Of a stretch of 64,000 nucleotides of DNA, positions 47,165 to 56,584 are shown piece after piece; within the stretch, counting starts at the first letter, position 1, and the number at the start of each line of letters is the position of its first letter. A program made the position numbers and the translations under genes. The notes under the pieces are model-generated. The model was given only the letters and a program-made list of their open reading frames with translations. It did no database searches and was not told the origin of the DNA. Source of the DNA: Gardnerella vaginalis 1500E (lineage in GTDB: Bacteria > Actinomycetota > Actinomycetes > Actinomycetales > Bifidobacteriaceae); the NCBI RefSeq assembly GCF_000263595.1, contig NZ_ADES01000005.1:62001-126000 (forward strand), given 5' to 3'.

Positions 47165-48076
47165 ATGACCGAGAGCATTCGTGATCAAGAATTACAAGCG
47201 CAGCGATCCGATTTTGGCTTGCGCTTGAAGAACGCTATGGCCAAGTATGGTCCGCTATGTGTTGGTATTGATCCTCATCGCAAAATGTTGCTTAATTGGG
47301 GATACAACATGGATGCTCTCGGCGCTGAACTGTTTTCAATGCGCATGCTTCAGGCTATGAACGGCAGGGCAGCGGCAGTAAAATTCCAGTCCAGCATGTT
47401 TGAGCGCTACGGTTCTAAGGGTTTCGCAGCGCTTGAACGTGTGCTTTACGCGGCTCGTCAAATGGACGTTATTACGATTGTTGACAGCGGCCATGGTGGA
47501 TTGTCTACTACGATTTCTGCGCTTGCGGACGCATATTTTAAGCCGGGCGCTCCTCTTCTTGCCGACGCTATTACTCTTCTTCCGTATTACGGCGCTAGCT
47601 CAATGGGCGGCTTAATTAACGAAGCGCTTAATAACGGTCGCGGCGTTTTTATTGCGTCGCTAACTTCTAACCGCGAAGGCGCAAGCTTGCAAACTGCAAT
47701 TCGCCAAAGTGGAACTTACCGCGGAACTACAGTAGCTCACGGAATTGCTCAAACAGCTCAAAGTTTTAACAATAAAACTAAGGGCTTGGGTTCAGTCGGC
47801 TTAATTGTTGGCGCTACTATTGGAGATTGGATGAACGGCGGCGGAATTGACGTAGCAAGCTTTACCGGCCCAATTCTTTCCCCAGGTTATGGCTGGCAGG
47901 GTGCTGAAGCTAACGACTTAAAGCGTGTTTTTGCCGGTACGCATGGTAATGTGTTGGTAACTGTTTCTCGCTCTATTGCGTCTCATGGGCCAAGTATTGG
48001 CGAACTTTCTGCCGCAACAGAGCGAATAGCGTGGGATATTCGTCAGGCTCTTATTGATTCAGGCGAACATGCGTAA
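47165..48076 (+). CDS. degenerate PyrF-family paralogue lacking the catalytic motif
   Basis: 303 residues, clearly homologous to actinobacterial PyrF: 'GLRLKNAMAKYGPLCVGIDPH', 'AAAVKFQSSMFERYGSKGFAALERV', 'IVGATIGDW', and 'LSPGYGWQGAEANDL'. Its position between carB and gmk is the normal actinobacterial pyrF locus. The catalytic strand that should read D-A-K-R-G-D is D-S-G-H-G-G here ('ITIVDSGHGGLSTT'). The catalytic Lys and following Asp are therefore gone, while the phosphate-binding end survives. The intact pyrF is at 33075-34118. Likely a pseudoenzyme or a reassigned enzyme; the reading frame is clean, so it is under selection. Confidence 0.85.
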   Translation: MTESIRDQELQAQRSDFGLRLKNAMAKYGPLCVGIDPHRKMLLNWGYNMDALGAELFSMRMLQAMNGRAAAVKFQSSMFERYGSKGFAALERVLYAARQMDVITIVDSGHGGLSTTISALADAYFKPGAPLLADAITLLPYYGASSMGGLINEALNNGRGVFIASLTSNREGASLQTAIRQSGTYRGTTVAHGIAQTAQSFNNKTKGLGSVGLIVGATIGDWMNGGGIDVASFTGPILSPGYGWQGAEANDLKRVFAGTHGNVLVTVSRSIASHGPSIGELSAATERIAWDIRQALIDSGEHA

Positions 48077-48092
48077 TTGAGAGGTGAGGTAA

Positions 48093-48710
48093 ATGTCTAC
48101 CAAAGATGATGCGGCTGCTTCTGAGTCTTCGAAGACTAAGCGTCGCCTAATCGTATTAACTGGTCCTACTGCAGCCGGTAAAGGTACGGTAGAAGGCATA
48201 CTTCGCGAGAAACATCCTCATATTTGGTTGTCTGTTTCTGCAACTACGCGCGCGCCTAGACCTGGTGAGTTTAATGGGATTCAATACTGGTTTTTAGATG
48301 AGGAAGAGTTTGAGCGGCGTAAACGCAATGGAGAATTTTTAGAAACTGCTCTTGTTCACGGCATGGCACACTATGGCACTTTGCTGCAGCCTGTTTTGGA
48401 ACATCTTGAGCAGGATATTCCAACTTTGCTGGAAATTGATTTGCAAGGCGCTAGGCGAGTAAAGCAAGAGGCTTCGCGGCTCGGTCTGGAAGTTGTATAT
48501 GTGTTTATTGCGCCTCCAAGTTTTGAAGAGCTTAGGCGTCGTCTTATTGGCAGAGGCACTGAAACACCTGAGCAGCAGGCAAAACGTTTGGAAACAGCAA
48601 AGGTTGAGATTGCTGCAGCCAGCGAGTTTGATGTTGTTATTGTAAACGACAATGCTGAGCGAGCGGCGGACGAACTTTGGAACGTTATTGCTCGTGAATA
48701 CGATCTGTAA
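48093..48710 (+). CDS. gmk: guanylate kinase
   Basis: 205 residues. P-loop 'IVLTGPTAAGKGTVEGIL', followed by 'SVSATTRAPRPGEFNGIQYWFLDEEEFERR' (GMP binding) and 'TLLEIDLQGARRVK'. It makes GDP from GMP. AGAGGTGAGG precedes the ATG. It follows the pyrF-like gene by 16 bases and precedes rpoZ, the classical actinobacterial order. Confidence 0.96.
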   Translation: MSTKDDAAASESSKTKRRLIVLTGPTAAGKGTVEGILREKHPHIWLSVSATTRAPRPGEFNGIQYWFLDEEEFERRKRNGEFLETALVHGMAHYGTLLQPVLEHLEQDIPTLLEIDLQGARRVKQEASRLGLEVVYVFIAPPSFEELRRRLIGRGTETPEQQAKRLETAKVEIAAASEFDVVIVNDNAERAADELWNVIAREYDL

Positions 48711-48826
48711 ATAACTTATAAATAGTTTATAAAGAAGTTATAAATAGAACTTACCGCAATATCCAATCTATAGCCTATAATAGGCGTTTTGGAACTATTG
48801 TGGCACCATAGAATTTGGAGAATATC

Positions 48827-49111
48827 ATGGCATTAGGCACTCAGCCAACACCTACGGGTCTTGCGAATCCACCAATTGATGATCTTATGCAACATGCGGA
48901 TTCCAAGTATGCGCTTGCCTTATTTGCTGCAAAACGAGCACGTCAAATTAATTCTTATTTCACGCAGCTTAACGAAGGTTTGCTTCAAAATGTTGGTCCA
49001 TTAGTTGAGTATCAAAATCAAGAAAAACCTTTGTCTATTGCTTTCCGTGAGATTAATAGAGGCTTGCTTGAAGAGACGCTTGGTGAAGACGATTTAAGCG
49101 AAGGCAATTAA
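48827..49111 (+). CDS. rpoZ: RNA polymerase omega subunit
   Basis: 94 residues from ATG 48827, chosen over an in-frame TTG at 48815 because GGAGA sits between them. The signature is '[30 protein letters not shown]', then '[16 protein letters not shown]'. Omega helps assemble RNA polymerase by folding the beta-prime subunit. It follows gmk with a 116-base spacer containing TTATAAATAG-type repeats. Confidence 0.93.
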   Translation: MALGTQPTPTGLANPPIDDLMQHADSKYALALFAAKRARQINSYFTQLNEGLLQNVGPLVEYQNQEKPLSIAFREINRGLLEETLGEDDLSEGN

Positions 49112-49267
49112 TTTATTTATTAATTAGTTAAGTGATTGATTAATAAAGCTTATACTTATTGCTTTAGCGTCTTTTTATGCGCATAATCGCAGTCGTATCA
49201 TCTGTGCTTGAAACTCGGATGTGCGGCTGCGTTTTTCACTTTACGAGTATTTGTATTGGAGGGGATT

Positions 49268-50488
49268 GTGGAAGAACTTAAGTTAATTTCTGCAGAATCT
49301 GTTACTGAAGGTCATCCGGATAAGTTGTGCGATCAGATTGCCGACGCTATTTTGGACGATATGCTCCGTCAAGACGCTCACGCTCACGTTGCTGTAGAAG
49401 TTTGCGCTTCTGTAGGCCAATTTGTGGTGTTTGGTGAAGTTAGAGGCGAAGTTTATAGCGATATTCCAGGAATTTTGCGCTCTGTGGTTCGTAATGTTGG
49501 GTATACGAGTTCCACTATTGGTCTTGACGCTGATTCTTGCGGAGTCATGGTTTCTTTAACTGAGCAGAGTGATGAAATTAATCAAGGTGTTACTCGTTTA
49601 GATGCAAATAGCGAAAGTGCTGCTTCTCGCGAGGAACGTTATGCTGCTCAAGGTGCTGGAGATCAAGGTGTTATGTTTGGCTACGCAAGTGACGAAACTG
49701 ACACTTTAATGCCGCTTCCAATTTATCTTGCTCACCGTTTAGCGCAAAGGCTTTCTAAAGTTCGAAAAGATGGTATCGTTGCGCATTTGCGTCCGGATGG
49801 GAAAACTCAGGTTACTATTGAGTACGATTCCAAAGGCGCGCCTAAGCGCTTGGATACTGTTTTAATTTCCACGCAGCATGATCCTGAAGTTTCCAGCGAT
49901 TGGCTTCAGTCTCAGCTTGTTGAGCATGTTGTTAAGCCTGTGTTGGACGAAGTTCTTGCTCAAAAAGTTGCGCACGATTCATACCGTATGCTTGTGAACC
50001 CTACTGGCTCTTTTGTTTTGGGCGGCCCTGCTGCAGATTCTGGTTTGACTGGTCGAAAAATTATTGTTGACACTTACGGTGGTGCGGCGCATCATGGCGG
50101 CGGAGCTTTTTCTGGAAAAGATCCAAGTAAAGTTGATCGTTCTGCGGCTTATGCAGCTCGATGGGTTGCTAAGAATATTGTTGCAGCAGGTCTTGCTCAT
50201 AGGGCAGAAGTGCAGGTTGCTTATGCTATTGGTATTGCGGATCCTGTAAGCGTAAACGTTGAGACTTTTGGTACTGAAGCTGACGGTATTACGCGTGCTG
50301 ATATTGCTCGTGCTGTGCGTGAAGTATTCGATTTGCGTCCGGCTGCAATTATTGACGAGCTTAATTTGTTGCGCCCGATTTACGCTAAAACCGCGGCTTA
50401 CGGCCATTTTGGTCGCACGGATGTTAAATTCCCTTGGGAAGAAACGAATAGAACTGATCAGCTTCTAGCCGCATTAAATCTTAAGTAG
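49268..50488 (+). CDS. metK: S-adenosylmethionine synthetase
   Basis: 406 residues from GTG 49268, which has GGAGGGG six bases upstream; the frame is open to an upstream ATG at 49208 but that part is not family-like. It starts '[25 protein letters not shown]' (catalytic His). '[16 protein letters not shown]' and '[25 protein letters not shown]' follow, both hallmark. It makes SAM from methionine (MetE/MetF, 15.5-18.8 kb) and ATP. No riboswitch seen upstream. The spacer after the stop is a 12-bp tandem repeat including the stop codon. Confidence 0.96.
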   Translation: MEELKLISAESVTEGHPDKLCDQIADAILDDMLRQDAHAHVAVEVCASVGQFVVFGEVRGEVYSDIPGILRSVVRNVGYTSSTIGLDADSCGVMVSLTEQSDEINQGVTRLDANSESAASREERYAAQGAGDQGVMFGYASDETDTLMPLPIYLAHRLAQRLSKVRKDGIVAHLRPDGKTQVTIEYDSKGAPKRLDTVLISTQHDPEVSSDWLQSQLVEHVVKPVLDEVLAQKVAHDSYRMLVNPTGSFVLGGPAADSGLTGRKIIVDTYGGAAHHGGGAFSGKDPSKVDRSAAYAARWVAKNIVAAGLAHRAEVQVAYAIGIADPVSVNVETFGTEADGITRADIARAVREVFDLRPAAIIDELNLLRPIYAKTAAYGHFGRTDVKFPWEETNRTDQLLAALNLK

Positions 50489-50512
50489 AATCTTAAGTAG
50501 AATCTAATTTAG
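50477..50512 (+). repeat. 12-bp tandem repeat across the metK stop codon
   Basis: AATCTTAAGTAG at 50477-50488 ends with the metK stop and is repeated exactly at 50489-50500, then as AATCTAATTTAG at 50501-50512. The remaining spacer has GCTAAAAGTA-type repeats up to the priA ATG. Confidence 0.9.
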
Positions 50513-50554
50513 AATCTAAAAAGCTAAAAGTACGAGCTAAAAGTAGAAGCTAAA

Positions 50555-52984
50555 ATGGCAGAGCAACCTTCGTTAGACGGATTCGCGCGTAAAACTAAAC
50601 GCAAGCGTAATGCTGTTTCGCGCGTTCCTGCAGACGATTGTGCTATTGCTCACGTAATGCTAGATGTTCAGGCTTCACATTTAGGTCGTACTTTTGACTA
50701 TTTAGTGTCCAAGGATCAAGATGATGCTGCTCAGTCGGGAGCTTTCGTGCGCGTACGTTTTGGTGCGCAAAGGCTTACAGGTGTTATTTGGTCTCGTTCT
50801 TCTAATAGTGATACTCCTTCTTCTGCTTTGCGATTTTTAGAGCGTGTGCTTCCATCGGATGTGCTGATTTCTAAGTCTTTGCGCGAAGATATTGACGCTA
50901 TTGCAAAAGCTTATGGTGGAACTAGCGCGAATATTCTTCGTCTTGCTGTGCCTCAGCGAGTTGCCAGAGTTGAGCATGAGGAAGTTTTTGATAGCATACG
51001 CTTGCATCGTAGAAAAGATTGGTGCATAAATCTTAAAAAGCTTTTGGAAAGCAGTAATAAAGCTTATAAGTCTAATGAAGCTAATGAAGCTAATGAAGCT
51101 GATTCTTCTATCGCTACTTTCGCTAGAATGATTGAATCTTACGAAAATGCGGATATTTTGCATGACGCTTTAGTTAAAAAAGCTAGTAACGCGGATTTTG
51201 ACGGCGAAAAAATCGAAAATAATAATTCTAAATCTACCACTAAATCTGATGTTAAATCTTTTGTAGTTGATGCACCTGCCGGCTCTTTAAGAATGGCTCA
51301 AGATTTAGCTTGGATGATTGTAACGGCTGTAAGTCAAGGGAAGCAGGCTGTTGCTGTTTTGCCAACGCTTAGGGAAGTAAATGACGTTATGCGTGCGCTT
51401 ATGGCTTACGGATTAAAACCGTATAAGCGCGTTAGTGAAAATCACCGTGGTTTTTCTGCAGGCGGTTTTGATGGAGATGTTGCGCGTCTTTGTGCGGCGG
51501 ATGCTCCGGCTGACCGTTATAGAGCTTGGCGTGCAGTAGCTTCCGGAATAGTTCCTTGCGTGCTTGGAACGCGCGCTGCAATGTATGCTCCGGTTGAGGG
51601 GGATGCTTTATTCGCTATTGTTGAAGATACCGCATACCAGTATGCAGACGGAATGATGCCTTACGCTCAAGCTCGTGGCGTTATGAGACTTCGCGCAAAA
51701 AAGCATGGTGGCGTTTTTGTAGCAATGTCGTATTCTAGAAGCGCGTTAAGTCAAAGCGAAGTAGATTCGTATTCTTCCAATACGCAAGTTGCAAAAGATG
51801 TAAGTGGAAGTAGCGTTCCTGTAACAGTTCGCAAAGAATTGCGTGAAAAAATAGTTCCGTGGGTTCGCTGGCTTAATCGAGAAACTTTGTCAAAACTTGC
51901 TGACCCAAGCATTGGAGCTAGAATACCGCATACCGCTGTAAGAGCAATAAACGAGGCTCTTGCAGACGGAAATCCTGTGCTGCTTTCTATTGCTCAAGAT
52001 GGCGTTACTCAGTCTGCAATGTGCTCTTCTTGCCTTCACCAGGCTCGTTGCAGGCGTTGCACTGGACCTTTGGATATTAGTTCGGGGATTAAATCCCTTC
52101 GATGCTTATGGTGTGGTGCAAGCGCAATCAATTGGTCCTGTGCTAATTGCGGAAGCACTAACCTTCGTGCAATACGCGTCGGTGCTGCAGGTATTGCGCA
52201 AGAAGTGTCAAAACTGTTTAGAAACGTGCCTATTTTGCTTTCTTCGCCGCATCAGCCGAACGGAATTATTCAGTTCATAGATAAAAAGCCTGTAATTGTT
52301 GTGGCAACCTCCGGTGCAGAGCCGCGCGTTCAATCTCAAAATGGTGCGCAAAGCGGCTCGTATGGCGTTGTGGCAATACTCGACACTTGGGTGAGCTTGT
52401 ATGCTTCGGGGCTTGATTCCAGAATTGACACACTTACCGCTTGGATGAAAGCTGCAAGCTTGTGCGCTCCTAGAATTAGCGGCGGAAGTGTTCTTTTGAT
52501 TGGCGAAACGTACCCAATTTTGGCTAGAGCGCTTACTTTGTGGGACACAACGCAACTTTCGCTAAACGAGCTTTCGGAGCGTAAGCAGGCTGTTTTGCCG
52601 CCATTTGTGACTGCAGCATGTGTGTGGGGAGAGCGCGATGCGGTTATGCGTGCGCTTGAAAATATTGGGGCAATGCAGGAAAATCTTGGGTGCGAAATTA
52701 GTCAAAATAATCAAAGTGCTAAAGCTAATATTTCTGATCAAAATGCTGATTTTTCAACAATTCCTCCATTGTTAGGCGTTGTTCCAATGCACCCGCCTGT
52801 TACAGACAAATACCAGCATTTTGACGATTTTGACGACCGTGTAAAAGCTGTAGTAAGAGTTCCGCTTTATTTAAGACAAGAATTAGTGAGCCGATTGCAC
52901 AAGGAAGTAGCGCATCATGTGGCAAAGCGTGCCGCAGGAGAGTTGCGTTTTTGTGTCGATCCAAAAGATTTATTAGCGTACTGA
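50555..52984 (+). CDS. priA: primosomal protein N' (PriA), actinobacterial form without Walker A
   Basis: 809 residues. The N-terminal 3'-DNA-binding domain is recognised from 'VMLDVQASHLGRTFDYLV' and 'GAFVRVRFGAQRLTGVIW'. The helicase region keeps the shape but not the motifs: 'VVDAPAGSLRMAQ' stands where GxxGxGKT is expected, and 'AIVEDTAYQY' replaces DEEH. The zinc cysteines are present ('CSSCLHQARCRRC', 'LRCLWCGASAINWSCANCG'). It probably supports replication restart by binding rather than unwinding. An in-frame (NEA)n repeat lies near residue 175. It sits after metK in the usual order. Confidence 0.9.
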   Translation: MAEQPSLDGFARKTKRKRNAVSRVPADDCAIAHVMLDVQASHLGRTFDYLVSKDQDDAAQSGAFVRVRFGAQRLTGVIWSRSSNSDTPSSALRFLERVLPSDVLISKSLREDIDAIAKAYGGTSANILRLAVPQRVARVEHEEVFDSIRLHRRKDWCINLKKLLESSNKAYKSNEANEANEADSSIATFARMIESYENADILHDALVKKASNADFDGEKIENNNSKSTTKSDVKSFVVDAPAGSLRMAQDLAWMIVTAVSQGKQAVAVLPTLREVNDVMRALMAYGLKPYKRVSENHRGFSAGGFDGDVARLCAADAPADRYRAWRAVASGIVPCVLGTRAAMYAPVEGDALFAIVEDTAYQYADGMMPYAQARGVMRLRAKKHGGVFVAMSYSRSALSQSEVDSYSSNTQVAKDVSGSSVPVTVRKELREKIVPWVRWLNRETLSKLADPSIGARIPHTAVRAINEALADGNPVLLSIAQDGVTQSAMCSSCLHQARCRRCTGPLDISSGIKSLRCLWCGASAINWSCANCGSTNLRAIRVGAAGIAQEVSKLFRNVPILLSSPHQPNGIIQFIDKKPVIVVATSGAEPRVQSQNGAQSGSYGVVAILDTWVSLYASGLDSRIDTLTAWMKAASLCAPRISGGSVLLIGETYPILARALTLWDTTQLSLNELSERKQAVLPPFVTAACVWGERDAVMRALENIGAMQENLGCEISQNNQSAKANISDQNADFSTIPPLLGVVPMHPPVTDKYQHFDDFDDRVKAVVRVPLYLRQELVSRLHKEVAHHVAKRAAGELRFCVDPKDLLAY

Positions 52985-52993
52985 GGAGTGATT

Positions 52994-54172
52994 ATGCCAA
53001 AAATATATCATTGCGCAGTTTTAGGAGATCCTATTTCGCACTCGCTATCTCCCGTATTGCACAACGCGGCTTATAAAGCTTTAGGGCTTACAAATTGGCA
53101 ATATAGCAAAGAAAAGGTAAGCGAAGCTGAGCTAGCTGATTTTATTGCGCATCTTGACGATTCTTGGAAAGGCTTAAGCCTTACAATGCCGCTTAAAAAA
53201 ACCGTAATGAAACTTGGTACTCCTTGCGACTACTGGTCTCAAACGCTTAAAGTCGCAAACACAGCGATTTTTACCAGCAATCCTGCAACAGCTTCGCCTT
53301 CGCAAATTGAACTGTGCAACACAGACGTAAGTGGCATAATCAGAGCTTTTGTTGTAGCTTTGCACGAGCGCATAAGCCAAGTAAAAAAAGCTGTTATTAT
53401 TGGCAGCGGCAACACGGCATCTTCGGCAATGGCAGCACTTATAGAAATCGCACAAGCCTCAAAACTTGAACAGGTTAAAGTTATTGCTAGAACCGAAGAT
53501 AACGGTAGCGTAAAAGGAGTTGAACGTTTTAATAATCTTCTGCAAAAGTACTGTACTGATTTTCCAAATAGCAGAAGCATAGAGCCGTGCTTAGAAAGTA
53601 GCGTAACTGAAAGTAGCGTGACTGAAAGTAGCGAAACTGAAAGTAGTGTAACTGAAAGTAGCGAAACTGATGCAAAATACGAATCAGTGCAAGGTATTGA
53701 ATTTCCAACACTTAGCGAAGAAGTATTCGAATGTGACGAATCTCTCATTTTGCAATCTTTAAGTTCATTAGACGCAATTCGTGCAATCGCAGAAGCAGAT
53801 ATTGTAATAAGCACCGTTCCAGCGCACGTTGCAGACGGCCTGGCAATAGCGTTAAAAGCATACTGTCAAAATAGGTGCGTAAAAAGCCTTGGAACACTTC
53901 TTGATGTTGTGTACGATCCTCGACCAAGCATGCTGCTTAGCGCTTTTAGACAATACGGATTAGGAATTGGCGGCGAAGAAATGCTTTTGTACCAAGCTTT
54001 AGAGCAAGTAAAGCTTATGACGTTTGAGTACAGAAATTCTAAAGTAAAATCGGAAGAAAAGTCGGAAAATAGTTTCGAGAATGCTTCTGACAAGACCGCA
54101 GATTACGATAATTCTAAAGATTGTGAATATTTAACTAATTGCATGCGAAAAGCATTACAGGAGGCATTATGA
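52994..54172 (+). CDS. aroE: shikimate dehydrogenase with an internal minisatellite
   Basis: 392 residues from ATG 52994 (after GAGGAG), longer than the usual 270-300. 'CAVLGDPISHSLSPVLHNAAYKALGL' starts the substrate domain. 'GLSLTMPLKKTVM' holds the catalytic Lys, 'CNTDVSGI' the catalytic Asp, and 'AVIIGSGNTASSAMAAL' the NADP loop. Between residues ~200 and ~226 an ESSVT/ESSET repeat is encoded by five or more 15-bp units. A long acidic tail is also extra. It reduces dehydroshikimate to shikimate. It overlaps rapZ by four bases (ATGA). Confidence 0.92.
   Translation: MPKIYHCAVLGDPISHSLSPVLHNAAYKALGLTNWQYSKEKVSEAELADFIAHLDDSWKGLSLTMPLKKTVMKLGTPCDYWSQTLKVANTAIFTSNPATASPSQIELCNTDVSGIIRAFVVALHERISQVKKAVIIGSGNTASSAMAALIEIAQASKLEQVKVIARTEDNGSVKGVERFNNLLQKYCTDFPNSRSIEPCLESSVTESSVTESSETESSVTESSETDAKYESVQGIEFPTLSEEVFECDESLILQSLSSLDAIRAIAEADIVISTVPAHVADGLAIALKAYCQNRCVKSLGTLLDVVYDPRPSMLLSAFRQYGLGIGGEEMLLYQALEQVKLMTFEYRNSKVKSEEKSENSFENASDKTADYDNSKDCEYLTNCMRKALQEAL
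53594..53670 (+). repeat. 15-bp coding minisatellite inside aroE
   Basis: GAAAGTAGCGTAACT and close variants (GCGTGACT, GCGAAACT, GTGTAACT) repeat about five times in frame, encoding ESSVT/ESSET. The unit shares GAAAGTAGC with the repeat in comEA. Confidence 0.9.
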
Positions 54173-55179
54173 GCGCCGAAGATCAAGCTGATGCGAAAAG
54201 TGATATGCAAAATAGTGAGCAAAATAGTGAGCAAAGCAATCTGCAAAGCAGCCTGCAAAATAGCACTCATCAAGAATTAGACTCAAATACTCACGGTGCA
54301 ATCAATATGCAATTAGCAGACGGTTTTGAAGTTATGCTAATCACAGGCATGAGCGGAGCTGGGCGCTCGCACGCGGCTAACGCGTTGGAAGACATGGGGT
54401 GGTACGTTATTGATAATCTTCCTCCAAAACTGCTCATACCGCTGGTAGATATGATGACGTCATCCGGCTCAAAAGTGCATAAGCTTGCTGCTGTTATTGA
54501 CGTGCGTTCGCGCGGATACTTCGACGATCTGTTTGCGGTTCTTGCGCATATTGACGAGCTTGGAGTAAAAACGCGAATCTTGTTCTTAGACGCTTCCGAC
54601 TCCGTGCTTATTAAACGCTACGAGTCCGTTAGAAGGCCCCATCCTTTGCAACGCGGCGGCAGGCTTATTGACGGCATTTTAGAAGAGCGAGAGCTACTCG
54701 GTCATTTGAAAGATTGCGCGGATATTATTATCGATACTTCAAGTCTTAGTATTCATCAACTTTCAACCAAACTTTACGAAGGATTACTTGGCAAAGGATC
54801 TTCCACCGTAGCCGTGCACATTTTCAGCTTTGGCTTTAAGTACGGTATGCCAATGGATGCTGATTTTGTGGTTGATATGCGCTTTTTGCCTAACCCATTC
54901 TGGGTTCCGGCTCTTCGCGATTTAACCGGAAAAGACAAGGCTGTAAGTGATTACGTGCTTTCTAATCCTGCAGCGGTCGCTTTTTTGGACTCTTACGAAA
55001 AGGCGCTGCTCACTGCTATTGACGGTTTTGCTAAAGAAGATAAGCATTACGTTACGATTGCAGTAGGCTGCACAGGTGGTCAGCATCGCTCAGTTGCTAC
55101 AAGTATTGAGCTTGCAAAACGCTTGCGATTGCACGGTTTGCAGGTTACTGTATCTGCACGCGAATTGCAGCGCAGGTAG
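54169..55179 (+). CDS. rapZ: RNase adapter / nucleotide-binding protein RapZ
   Basis: 336 residues from ATG 54169, with AGGAGG ahead and a four-base overlap with aroE. The P-loop is 'LITGMSGAGRSHAANALEDMGWYVIDNLPP'. C-terminal family segments are 'IFSFGFKYGMPMDADFVVDMRFLPNPFW' and 'AVGCTGGQHRSVA'. In enterobacteria RapZ guides RNase E to a small RNA. In actinobacteria the role is less clear, but the rapZ-whiA pairing is conserved. The first ~45 residues are a Gln/Asn/Ser repeat tract not part of the fold. Confidence 0.93.
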   Translation: MSAEDQADAKSDMQNSEQNSEQSNLQSSLQNSTHQELDSNTHGAINMQLADGFEVMLITGMSGAGRSHAANALEDMGWYVIDNLPPKLLIPLVDMMTSSGSKVHKLAAVIDVRSRGYFDDLFAVLAHIDELGVKTRILFLDASDSVLIKRYESVRRPHPLQRGGRLIDGILEERELLGHLKDCADIIIDTSSLSIHQLSTKLYEGLLGKGSSTVAVHIFSFGFKYGMPMDADFVVDMRFLPNPFWVPALRDLTGKDKAVSDYVLSNPAAVAFLDSYEKALLTAIDGFAKEDKHYVTIAVGCTGGQHRSVATSIELAKRLRLHGLQVTVSARELQRR

Positions 55180-55383
55180 CAAGTAATAAAGCAAGTAATT
55201 TAGTAAGTAATAAAACAAACGCAAAAATTTTGTGCTAAAAGTATATGCAAACGTGTGCAAATAACGCTAAAATGTCCAACGTATTCTGTATCACAGAAAG
55301 CCGGGCATGTCGTTTTCAAACGCATCATGCGAGTATCCAACAGCACGCATATTTTAAGAAGAACAAAAGTAGGAGGTTGTCCC

Positions 55384-56331
55384 TTGGCTCTTCTTGACGA
55401 CGTCAAAAATGAACTCGTTTCCAACAACAATGAGCTCCCGACGGTCATTATGGCTCAAGCGGCAGCTATGATGCGCTTTGCTGGCGGTTTAAGGCCAGTA
55501 AATAACCAAGCTGTGATTCGCGCTCAGTTTGACTCTCAGCGTTCCGCACAGTGGCTTGTAGAGGTCTTAAAGACGCACTTCCAGCGCGAGGCGACCATCT
55601 CGCAGGTTTCGCGTCAAACTCCAGCAGGTACTGTTCTTCGTTACGACGTAGTTGTTGATCATGGTGCTGCAGCATTAGCATTACAATCTGGTTTACTTGA
55701 CCGCCGCATGCGCATTGTTGCAGGACTAGCCCCAGAAATTATCGGCGGAAGTATCGCCCAAATTAAGGCAGCGTGGCGTGGTGCCTTCCTAGCTCACGGC
55801 GCAATTTCCGATCCTGGCAAAGCAAGCTACTTGGAAGTAGTGTGTCCAACTCACGAAGCTGCAAACGCTTTGCAAACTATGGCAGCTCGTTTAGGTATTA
55901 CAGCTAAAGCTCGCCAAGTGCGCAGCTCTGAGCGCGTAACTTTGCGCGATTCCGACGCAATCGAACGCATGCTGAATCTGATTGGTGCTCCTCGTTCTGC
56001 TCGCGAATGGACAGGAAAGCGCTCAGATGGTGAAGCCCGAGGAAAAGCTAATCGTCTTGCAAACTTTGATGATGCGAATATGCGTCGTAGTGCGAAAGCC
56101 GCTGCCGAAGCTTGCGAAAAAGTTCGTCACGCCTTCGATATTTTGGGTGACGATATTCCAGATAATCTGTTGATGGCTGGAAAGCTTCGCTTGGAGCACA
56201 GCGATGCAAGCTTGGAAGAGCTTGGTCATTTGGCTGATCCTCCAATTACGAAGGATGCTATTGCAGGACGAATTCGTAGACTTTTGCAGCTTTCGGCGAA
56301 GGTTGAGAAGTCGCGTATGCAGCAGCTTTAG
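55384..56331 (+). CDS. whiA: WhiA DNA-binding regulator
   Basis: 315 residues from TTG 55384, chosen because AGGAGG lies eight bases before it and the family N-terminus reads '[10 protein letters not shown]'. The frame is open further upstream without a ribosome site. The N-terminal LAGLIDADG-like fold ('[15 protein letters not shown]', '[24 protein letters not shown]') is followed by a C-terminal helix-turn-helix ('[34 protein letters not shown]'). WhiA controls cell division and sporulation genes in Streptomyces; in non-sporulating actinobacteria a division role is likely. It follows rapZ as usual. Confidence 0.95.
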   Translation: MALLDDVKNELVSNNNELPTVIMAQAAAMMRFAGGLRPVNNQAVIRAQFDSQRSAQWLVEVLKTHFQREATISQVSRQTPAGTVLRYDVVVDHGAAALALQSGLLDRRMRIVAGLAPEIIGGSIAQIKAAWRGAFLAHGAISDPGKASYLEVVCPTHEAANALQTMAARLGITAKARQVRSSERVTLRDSDAIERMLNLIGAPRSAREWTGKRSDGEARGKANRLANFDDANMRRSAKAAAEACEKVRHAFDILGDDIPDNLLMAGKLRLEHSDASLEELGHLADPPITKDAIAGRIRRLLQLSAKVEKSRMQQL

Positions 56332-56373
56332 TGCTGTTTTACTGCTTGTTTATTGTAGAGTTAATTTTTAATT

Positions 56374-56408
56374 GCGCGAGTTTGCGGTTTTCGCTTCTCG
56401 CGCTTTTT
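56374..56408 (+). terminator. intrinsic terminator after whiA
   Basis: GCGCGAG (56374-56380) pairs with CTCGCGC (56397-56403), followed by TTTTTG. Additional internal pairing of the loop is weak. Confidence 0.8.
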
Positions 56409-56584
56409 GTTTGCGGTATTCTCGGGTTTCGGCTGGTGGGTTTTTGGAGTGGCTGTGTGATATGGATTGTTGAAGACTTGCGGTATAATTGCACACGGCA
56501 TTGAGTTAATGTTTAGGCTGATTTTACGTCTTTTTGAACGCATTAAGCCAGTATGGTAAGCCAATAGATTTGGAAAGGATACCA

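Noticed and set aside
49112-49267. SAM riboswitch upstream of metK
   Set aside because: No recognisable SAM-I, II or IV core and no terminator/antiterminator pairing was found.
49208-49267. MetK extended by 20 residues from ATG 49208
   Set aside because: GGAGGGG before GTG 49268 and the family N-terminus both favour the shorter start.
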